In this document: piece by piece, positions 57,171 to 64,000 of the stretch
Position numbering within the stretch: the first letter of the stretch is position 1
Layout of the letters: each line of letters opens with the position of its first letter
Origin: Petrosia ficiformis
Lineage: Eukaryota; Porifera; Demospongiae; Haplosclerida; Petrosiidae
NCBI GenBank assembly: GCA_947044365.1
Contig: OX345636.1
Coordinates: 35,779,212 to 35,843,211 of the forward strand
Direction of reading: 5' to 3'
Length of the DNA: 64,000 nt
Program-made: the position numbers and the translations under genes
Notes under the pieces: model-generated
Databases searched by the model: none
What the model was told of the DNA's origin: nothing
Seen by the model: only the letters and a program-made list of their open reading frames with translations

Positions 57171-58424
57171 ATGGTGTCTATAGAACAATGGAGAGCAGCA
57201 ATTGGTGGTTTTAACCACTTGAAAATAATTACTGCCCCTTCTATTTCTTGCAAACATTTATCACTAGTTTTGTGCTGTTTGTATGCATGTATTTATGTGC
57301 AATTATTAGTACTGTTACTCTCTGGTGATGTTGAAACCAACCCAGGGCCTCCTTACAAGTTATGTCCACAATGCTCTACATCTGTAAATATTAAGAAAGC
57401 AATATGTGAATGTGGCTTTGTGTTCCGTAAAAGTAAAACAGGAGGACAAGTAGAAGGTAGAAGGCAGAGTGCTAGACTAGCAAGAAAAACCAAATTATCT
57501 TTAGAATCTCCGCAGGAAGCATCATGTAGAAAAGAACAAAACAAGTTAGCAATGACTAGAAAACGGATTTTAGAATCTCCACAGGAAGCATCCTATAGAA
57601 AAGAACAAAACAAGTTAGCAATGACTACAAAGCGGATTTTAGAATCTCCACAGGATGCATTCTATAGAAGAGAACAGGATAAGTTAATGAAGAGTAGAAA
57701 ACGGATTTTAGAATCTCCACAGGAAGCATCCTATAGAAAAAAAACAAAACAAGTTAGCAATGACTACAAAGCGGATTTTAGAATCTCCGCAGGATGCATT
57801 CTATAGAAGAGAACAGGATAAGTTAATGAAGAGTAGAAAACGAATTTTACAATCTCCACAGGAAGCATCATGTAGAAAAGAACAAAATAAGTTAGCAATG
57901 ACTACAAAGCGATCATTAGAAACTAAAGAAGACTCAAATAAGAGAAAAGCTAGTGATAAGTCAGCTATAAAAGCAAGAAGAGCTAGTAGTATTACCATTG
58001 ATAATGCAATTACTGCCTTTCTTACAAAAGTAAAGATTGGACCTGAGTTTGTATGTACTAGTTGTCATCGTATGATGTATAAAAAATGTGTTGTTCCTTT
58101 TAATAGAACTAAATATAAAAAACCTAGTTTTGATGTGTTAAATAATGTTTTTTGTGATGAGTTTAAACATGTTTGTTCTGATGGTAAACAGTGGGTATGT
58201 AAAACATGTGATAGCGCATTAACAAGAGGTAACATGCCATTACAGGCTAAAGCTAATGGATTACAGTTACAACCTATTCCCCCTGAGCTTTCTAGCCTTA
58301 ATGCATTGGAGTTAAGACTAATTTCCCTAAGAATTCCGTTTATGAAAATGGTTGCTCTTCCCTCTGGTAAACAGCAGCGATTTCATTGGTCTATTTCTAC
58401 ATGGCGACCTAGAGGATCACTTCG
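57171..58424 (+). pseudogene. Helitron-type N-terminal ORF with 2A peptide motif and 23-residue repeats
   Basis: Starts [13 protein letters not shown]; a hydrophobic stretch follows (LVLCCLYACIYVQLLVLLL), then SGDVETNPGP. The core GDVETNPGP (57324-57350) is a canonical 2A motif, which causes ribosomal skipping between G and P. Next comes a zinc-ribbon-like CPQC...CECGF. Then six or seven 69-bp repeats (57499-57960), LESPQEASYRKEQNKLAMTT KRI and variants. After these, CTSCHRMMYKK ... WVCKTCDSALTRGNMP, LQAKANGLQLQPIPPELSSL and LELRLISLRIPFMKMVALPS, matching the domain before the Rep part of many metazoan Helitron ORFs (DUF6570-like, from memory). An extra A in the A-tract near 57740 shifts the frame. 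Homology breaks off at about 58424. The hydrophobic N-terminus may act as a signal sequence, as in other 2A elements. Confidence 0.75.
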
Positions 58425-58516
58425 AGGTACGTATCACCTATGTCATTCACACCTGTTATCTTCCTAAAATCTCATTGGTCCATTGCAAAGTGATCCTTGG
58501 AAGTGATCCTAGTCTT

Positions 58517-58525
58517 AGCTATAAA
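58517..58525 (+). promoter_or_regulatory. TATA box (CTATAAATA) upstream of small ORF
   Basis: CTATAAATAAGC is a near-ideal TATA box about 80 bp before the ATG at 58598; CATTGGTCCATTG at 58471 offers a CCAAT-like motif upstream. Confidence 0.55.
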
Positions 58526-58597
58526 TAAGCAGCAAAAGACGACTTCAAAATATATTATTTATCCTCAAGAATTGTCAAGCTTTGGAAAATTGGAACG

Positions 58598-58912
58598 ATG
58601 GAGAATGTTGAAGAAAGGCTGAAAGAGTTAACGACGATTTTAATAGACATGAAATCTAAAATGGAAGAGCAGCAGGAAAGACTTTTGGAAATAGAAAAAG
58701 AAAGAAAGAATGCAGAAGAAAAAGAAAATGAAGAAGAAGATGAAGAAGCAAATGAACAAGAAAATAAACAAGAAAATAAACAAGAAGTAAAAAAAGAATG
58801 GAAAGGCAAATGGAACAAAAAAAGATGGAGTAACAGAGGAAGAAACCAGTGGAAAGGGAATTGGAGAGGAAGAAGAGGAAAAGGATACACATTTGTGTTT
58901 AACCAAATGTAA
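58598..58912 (+). CDS. 104-residue coiled-coil, Lys/Trp/Gly-Arg-rich protein, unknown
   Basis: ATG at 58598, stop at 58910-58912. Residues 1-35 form a heptad-like coiled coil (VEERLKELTTILIDMKSKME), residues 36-65 are Glu/Lys/Asn-rich, and 66-104 are basic with repeated GKW/GRR (WNKKRWSNRGRNQWKGNWRG), as in RNA-binding tails. It is intact, with its own TATA box, and sits inside the Helitron-like element downstream of the broken ORF. It may be a captured host gene fragment, a gag-like ORF of a nested element, or an accessory protein. I do not recognise the family. The minus-strand Phe/Ser-rich frames here are shadows. Confidence 0.45.
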   Translation: MENVEERLKELTTILIDMKSKMEEQQERLLEIEKERKNAEEKENEEEDEEANEQENKQENKQEVKKEWKGKWNKKRWSNRGRNQWKGNWRGRRGKGYTFVFNQM

Positions 58913-58919
58913 TTTTTTT

Positions 58920-59760
58920 TTTTTAATAATATAATTATATATATAAAATTATATACAAGTTACAATTATTATTTTTTGTTTAATAATATAATTTAATTAA
59001 ATATTAACTTTTTATAGTGTAATAATAATTATAATGTAAGTTTAAATCAGCAATTATGATAAAATTAAAACTTTTAATAGTGAATACTGCAGTCATTTCA
59101 GCCTTAACATTAACTTCACATCTACACTCACTCTTGTAAGAACCAGGGAAATCAAAGAAGACGAGAACGGTCCATCATTATATTATACGTATTTAGTAAA
59201 TAAGTAAGGTTCAAAGGTCAACAAGCTACAGGCATGCGCATTAGCTCAGCAACTACGTTGAACCGCACCCACAATTTTGCAAACACGTAACTACGTTAAA
59301 CCGCACCCACAAATTTGCAAATGAAGAAAGAGACTAGACTCTTCTATTTTCTAAGTAACAAGATATTAATAACTTGGACTAAGTGGCTACTATCATCAAT
59401 GTTAGAAACCCACTGCATTCATAAAAAGCACTTCTTCATTTGTTTTCAAAAGGTTCTTGTAGCTTAGTTGTTTTTAGTTGAAATCCAACTGACAAAATTC
59501 ACGCTATCCAATTGTATTAGTTTTTTTCATTACTTCTATTCTTCTGTGTGTATTACACATAGATATCAAGAACCTCAGCTCTAATATATAACTTTAATAG
59601 CAACATAATATCTATTATGATGTACACATTATACAATATTATCACATCTACTTTCGATAAACAATTATTTACAATTACTTACAATTATTTACGTTTAAAG
59701 TTTAAACTTCATACATCACACGTTACTACTTAACCACGTAGGCGAGGGTCCCGTCCCGAC
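58920..59760. other. 3' non-coding part of the Helitron-like element
   Basis: AT-rich; two copies of AACTACGTT(G/A)AACCGCACCC ACAA at about 59250 and 59289. Ends ACTTAACCACGTAGGCGAGGG TCCCGTCCCGACGG, which can form a small hairpin (CGTC-CC-GACG) near the 3' border. Confidence 0.5.
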
Positions 59761-59768
59761 GGCGCTCG

Positions 59769-60590
59769 TACTGCAAAGGCAATACTGCAAAGGGCAATAC
59801 TGCAAAGGCAATACTGCAAAGGTTAATACTGCAAAGGCAATACTGCAAAGGTTAATACTGCAAAGGGCAATACTGCAAAGGCAATACTGCAAAGGGCAAT
59901 ACTGCAAAGGCAATACTGCAAAGGGCAATACTGCAAAGGGCAATACTGCAAAGGGCAATACTGCAAAGGCAATACTGCAAAGGGCAATACTGCAAAGGCA
60001 ATACTGCAAAGGTTAATACTGCAAAGGTTAATACTGCAAAGGTTAATACTGCAAAGGGCAATACTGCAAAGGGCAATACTGCAAAGGCAATACTGCAAAG
60101 GCAATACTGCAAAGGTTAATACTGCAAAGGTTAATACTGCAAAGGGCAATACTGTAAAGGGCAATACTGCAAAGGCAATACTGCAAAGGGCAATACTGCA
60201 AAGGCAATACTGCAAAGGTTAATACTGCAAAGGCAATACTGCAAAGGTTAATACTGCAAAGGGCAATACTGCAAAGGCAATACTGCAAAGGGCAATACTG
60301 CAAAGGCAATACTGCAAAGGGCAATACTGCAAAGGGCAATACTGCAAAGGGCAATACTGCAAAGGCAATACTGCAAAGGGCAATACTGCAAAGGCAATAC
60401 TGCAAAGGTTAATACTGCAAAGGTTAATACTGCAAAGGTTAATACTGCAAAGGGCAATACTGCAAAGGGCAATACTGCAAAGGCAATACTGCAAAGGCAA
60501 TACTGCAAAGGTTAATACTGCAAAGGTTAATACTGCAAAGGGCAATACTGTAAAGGGCAATACTGCAAAGGGCAATAAGAGTGCAAAGGA
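59769..60590 (+). repeat. 14/15-bp array, right part, with 396-bp higher-order duplication
   Basis: Units AATACTGCAAAGGC (14), AATACTGCAAAGGGC and AATACTGCAAAGGTT (15). The rare variant ACTGTAAAG occurs at about 60152 and 60548, and the order of unit types repeats exactly at 396 bp (for example GGTTAATACTGCAAAGGC at 59821 and 60217). The 14-bp units destroy the NTAKG frame. Minus-strand open frames (CSIAFAVLPLQY) are by-products. Confidence 0.95.
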
Positions 60591-62151
60591 GAAAGGTATA
60601 CTAATACCTGTTACAAATGGTAAGAAAGTAATAAAAGTAAAAATAGTTTTGTAGTGAAGTAATATTATGTGTGCTTCAGTTCAAAGAAGAAAAGAAAAAT
60701 ATCAGATACCTCAGATTCTCAGAACAAATCTCCTAAAAAGCCCCTTGTTGGAAAGAAGAACAAAGATAAGCCCATCAGTGAGTCTAACTCCCCTCGCCAA
60801 TATAAATTATTATATATAATTACTTTGTTTCACCTTTATTCAGACAAACATAAACAACAAGGATCCATAATTGACATTACAGATCACATGGACAAACAAT
60901 CAGTCAATATACACAACTTAAGTGGTGTTGCAACGCAGGACAAAGTTGTCAATAACAAAAATAAACTACATGTAACTGATGGAAACACTGAAAAAAGATG
61001 TTCAAGTTATGATAATATCCTGCCGAGTGATGATGATATATCAGAATCAGGTACTTGTACCTACAGTTTTAGAACAAACCCATGTTTAATTATTTTGTCC
61101 ATATTTAGATACTCTGTTATTAGAAGTTACAATCCAAGAATTGGAGACCAGACTTGCTACACAGGAAGCTTTAACTGAACGAGCACTAAAAAGAATTGAA
61201 CACTTGGAAAATTTGTTTGCAACATCTTATCCTATCTCAACAGCTACGAACCTCCATGCACTAACACCTAACGGTAGAGCCTTTGATTCTTCATTGCAAT
61301 CCCCACCTAGTTGCATGGTTCCTTTACTTCAATCTAGTAACCTATTCAACACTGTTGAAGTCGATGATAACTGTTATGACAAATATCAAGATCCTCCACT
61401 ATTACCTGATCCTGTAATCCCCACTGATATTTTCCTGCCAACACCTTATTACATGATACTTATCAGTCACAGCATAACATTACCAGACCACCAAGGTTGC
61501 CCATGTCATATCATTCTTCATCTCAGGGTTTACCTCCTACTCACTGTAATCAACCACAAGTTATCACTCCACAAAGCTTACCAATTCAAGGAAGAAGATC
61601 CAAAAATACCATCTTCTACAATTAAAAGCTAGCTTACACCTGCCATTGATGTCATAAGAAAATATCCTAATTTAAGAAAGGAAAATGTCATTGGAAAATT
61701 AGCTGTAAAGCTAGCAAAAGAAGCATTCTTCGGTGATGATGTAATGATTATGTGTACTGTTATGGGCTGTAGCAACTACCCTGCTTTGCCTACTCAAGAG
61801 TTTCAGCAACTAAAGCAAACTATCTTTTCGTTGTTTCCTGCCTGCTGGTTGAATCATGTAGAATTCGAATCAAAGATTTGGTCCCAGTGTGTTAACTCTA
61901 TTGGTCAACTATGCAAATGTCTGAGAGATGAACGTCGTATCAAAGGAGCTATCAGTATAAATAAGTAATATGAAAATACTTTATAAATAAGTATTAACTA
62001 TTAATATTTACCACCATGTATTATTATTTCATTTACCACGTGTGTTATAAATAATTATTCATGTTATTATAACAGCCATGTGTACTAAACAATACATCAT
62101 GTTATATAAATAGCCACGTGTACAATACATCACGTCATATAAATATGTGTA

Positions 62152-62771
62152 CAGTGAAACCTCCCTTAACGGACACTCCTTGTAACGGACACCTCGTTTT
62201 TAACGGATGCAATCAATGCACGGATTGAACTGATGGCTATTATTGTACCTTACTAACCTCCTTGGAACGGACTCTCTATTTAACGGATAACGAATAACGC
62301 TCAATTCCCATTAATACAGTTAACATGTGAACAGTACTTCCATTTAATGGACGTAGGGCGTTGCCACTGATAATAGTACTTTCAAACGCTCGTCAGAATA
62401 CTTTCTTGTAACTAACGAAGAGTGATTTTGGTATCTATGGCTTTCTCAGAAGGTCTTCTAGCAAACTAAGTAAGTTAAAACTCAGTCTTGTTCAAAATGT
62501 AGAACTTATTCAGGCGAGTATAAAAGTGGGCGTTACCCATAGACTGCTAAACTTTGAAGCACTCGCCTAAATATCTTCCTGGTGATGATGAAAAATAAAT
62601 TTTACATCTGTGAATTTCTTAATACATCTTCTCTGAAGCAATTCTGAGTCTTATAAAGTCTTAAGTTTGCGTTACCAGTGCCTGAACTGGAGAACCTCCT
62701 TGTAAAGGACACCTCTGTATAAAGGACAAAGTCAAAATCCCCAAACTGTCCGTTAAATGGAGGTTCCACTG
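62152..62771. mobile_element. pogo/Tigger-like MITE, 620 bp
   Basis: Ends CAGTGAAACCTCCCTTAACG GACA and TGTCCGTTAAATGGAGGTTC CACTG, flanked by TA on both sides (62150-62151, 62772-62773). The CAGTGGAACCTC...AACGGAC consensus and TA duplication are typical of the pogo branch of Tc1/mariner. Internal CTTGTAACGGACACCTC repeats; no transposase. Confidence 0.85.
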
Positions 62772-63120
62772 TATTATAATTATAAACAATACATCACATT
62801 GTATAAACATGTGTATTATATAAACAATACATAAATAGCGGACGAATATGGTAATGTATTATCAACTATTATGCATTACTATTTTACCATGTTATATATA
62901 CAGTAGTTCTCAAAAAAAGTTCACGTTTCGTATTCGTTCTACGTTTGTAGTACTCACCGTGTTACTGTTAATATTAGTCAAAACTGCGTTGCAACTAAAA
63001 TTTTAAAAAAAACTGTTATTTAGAGTTTAAACAGAATATTACCGTTTTTTGTTTAATTATACGCTTCGTTTTTCAATACACGTGGAGAACGCTGAACAAG
63101 GAGACGAAGCAAAGAAGAGG

Positions 63121-63354
63121 ATGGCAATGAGATCTATGCTGAAGAAAAGTCAGAAAGGTAAATTTATACTTCTCTTTATGTTAACGTAGCGTCTAATGTC
63201 AAAATGCAAATGGTTTTAGTTTACTTTCCTGACGATGAAGCTGTTTCTATTGTAAAAGAAACCAGAATCGTGAATTGCAAAGAAGTGATCGAAGGAGCTG
63301 AGTGTGGAGTGAAGGAGAGATCCAAAGTATATGGAGCTAGAGTAATGGCAACTG
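63121..63354 (+). CDS. BEN-family copy, first two exons (continues past window or broken)
   Basis: Exon 1 63121-63157 (MAMRSMLKKSQK) and exon 2 63190-63354 (MQMVLVYFPDDEAVSIVKET ... EVIEGAECGVKERSKVYGAR) join in phase 1 across a 32-bp GTAAAT...TAG intron, very short but with proper borders. It is the closest relative of 55758-56021 and 20887-21167. This N-terminal module (VYFPD...SIVKE ... KVYGA) resembles the start of BEND5-like proteins, from memory. Further exons would lie beyond the 2A-type element that begins 21 bp downstream, in intron 2. Confidence 0.6.
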
Positions 63355-63374
63355 GTAAATAATATAATTAGTAA

Positions 63375-64000
63375 TTACCCTCGCCGTGTAGCGTAGGCGG
63401 AAGGGTACGGTAATCGTCTTGTCTGTGTGTCTGTGTGTCTGTGTGTTAGCAATTTTTCTTGAAAAATAAAAACATTGACATTTCAAAAGGGGTACTGGCA
63501 CACTTCAAATTATACAAGGAAAAAAAATAACATAGGAATTGTTCTAAAACCTTTTTGTTCTAAAGTTATGACAAGTTTTATAACTCACAGTTACCGTTTC
63601 ACGACTTTAAGATGAAACGAGGCCAATAACGAGAGTAAATATAGACACACAAAACACAAGTGATCTTCTTGCATGGCTATCGCTAGCCAAGAAACACTTC
63701 AAACAATCGATGTAATGGTTGCTACTATATCACCATTGATGCAAGATAGAGAGCTACCTAGCTCCACCTACAGGTATGTGCACGTACGTGCATGCTTGCA
63801 TACTAAACACGTGGTAGAGGTGATTCGTTTTCACACGGAGACTTTAGAGGTAGACTTGAGAACTTTTTCGAAGGAAAACAGAGAATAAGATGTAAGATAT
63901 ATATACAAATTATACATTTCTTTCATTGATATTCTTATTTTATCTTTTAGGATATAAAGTTATATATACAGTTTTAATTAATGCCCATAAATGTTTTCAA
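63375..64000 (+). mobile_element. 2A-type Helitron-like element, second copy, 5' end only
   Basis: TTACCCTCGCCGTGTAGCGT AGGCGGAAGGG through TCTTTTAGGATATAAAG parallels 56388-57010 with small indels, and runs off the window edge. It contains the same ATGGCTATCGCTAGCCAAGA AACAC stretch. Whether the 2A ORF is intact cannot be seen. Confidence 0.75.

Larger units (their letters stand above)
56388..59768 (+). mobile_element. 2A-bearing Helitron-like element inserted in the NTAKG array
   Basis: Left junction ...AAAGGTTAAT|TACCCTCACC, right junction ...GACGGCGCTCG|TACTGCAAAGG. Removing about 3.38 kb restores AATACTGCAAAGG exactly, so there is no target duplication. Helitrons insert this way, between A and T. 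The 5' 550 bp matches 63375-63920 and the ends of fragments at 25973 and 39039. The left ACCCTC-ACC-ACGTAG and right ACGTAGG-CGAGGGT ends form a short imperfect inverted repeat, as in Helitron2/Helentron types. It contains the 2A ORF and a second small ORF with its own TATA box. No Rep or helicase is present, so it is not autonomous. The class is inferred. Confidence 0.65.
55758..61968 (+). pseudogene. BEN-family copy split by a 3.4-kb transposon
   Basis: Pieces: 55758-55793 (MALRVIIKSTQK); 55874-56021 (LLVYFPDEESVSVVKESSLI ... GGKVYNDVVVEVG); 56112-56185, an alternative exon ending in TAG; 56245-56387 plus 59769-60619, a 15-bp repeat exon coding NTAKG/NTAKV, split by the element at 56388-59768; 60680-60777 (KKKRKISDTSDSQNKSPKK); 60844-61050; 61109-61968 with a coiled coil (LATQEALTERALKRIEHLEN) and BEN-like domain (GKLAVKLAKEAFFGDDVM, LKQTIFSLFPACWLNHVEFE, SIGQLCKCLRDERR). 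The array's 14-bp units break its frame, the joint to 60680 is out of phase, and a TAG (61630-61632) precedes the BEN part. So it is probably dead, although the two-exon front could still make an 86-residue protein ending at 56185. It lies opposite the MOGS 5' intron. Confidence 0.65.

Noticed and set aside
58555..58906. Minus-strand Phe/Ser-rich frames of 78-111 codons
   Set aside because: Shadows of the Glu/Lys-rich plus-strand ORF at 58598-58912, which has a TATA box and the better start.
59716..60575. Minus-strand Cys/Ala/Leu-rich frames of up to 130 codons
   Set aside because: Antisense readings of the NTAKG-type array; the plus-strand frame with a splice acceptor explains the left part.

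Overview
The window is animal nuclear DNA, AT-rich and dominated by introns, and it looks most like a sponge (demosponge) or another early-branching metazoan. Evidence: short exons with GT/AG junctions, introns down to about 44 bp, BEN-domain genes, and a dense mix of metazoan transposons (Tc1/mariner, hAT, pogo-like, RT elements, Crypton-like tyrosine recombinases, a 2A-bearing Helitron-like element). The species assignment is inference. I see no bacterial gene, rRNA or CRISPR array.

The backbone is one minus-strand gene. Fourteen exons between 55474 and 328 join in frame into about 459 residues of mannosyl-oligosaccharide glucosidase (MOGS, GH63, ER glucosidase I). The first (N-terminal) exons lie beyond the right edge and the last (C-terminal) exons beyond the left edge. 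Nearly everything else sits in its introns.

Nested on the plus strand are relatives of a BEN-domain family: an intact 10-exon, 341-residue gene (46601-51991), a decayed copy (20887-22412), a copy whose NTAKG-repeat exon was split by a 3.4-kb transposon (55758-61968), the first two exons of another copy (63121-63354), and possibly a last exon at the left edge (3-191).

Region by region: 0-6.5 kb has MOGS exon 14, death-domain-like fragments and a retrotransposon relic ending in a nuclease-like domain. 7-11.6 kb has hAT, tyrosine recombinase and LINE relics, a tRNA-like sequence and MOGS exon 13. 11.9-13.6 kb has a 27-bp array, MOGS exon 12, a SINE head and a MITE. 13.8-19.7 kb has two palindrome plus tyrosine recombinase elements, a hAT MITE with a 33-bp array, MOGS exon 11 and a Tc1 relic. 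20.9-25 kb has a BEN pseudogene, a rearranged Tc1 element, two palindromes and MOGS exon 10. 25-36.5 kb has MOGS exon 9, a 58/86-bp satellite with a 1.9-kb duplicated flank, and a palindrome. 36.5-44.2 kb has MOGS exons 3-8, a gag-like relic and another palindrome plus recombinase. 44.7-46.5 kb is a MITE cluster. 46.6-52 kb is the intact BEN gene. 52.5-55.5 kb has a foldback element, two arrays and MOGS exons 1-2. 55.7-64 kb has the split BEN copy, the 2A element, a pogo-type MITE and the start of another BEN copy.

MOGS is an ER enzyme of N-glycan processing; BEN proteins are probable nuclear DNA-binding proteins. Nothing suggests a shared pathway. Their link is positional: a BEN family has duplicated inside introns of a housekeeping gene swollen by transposons.
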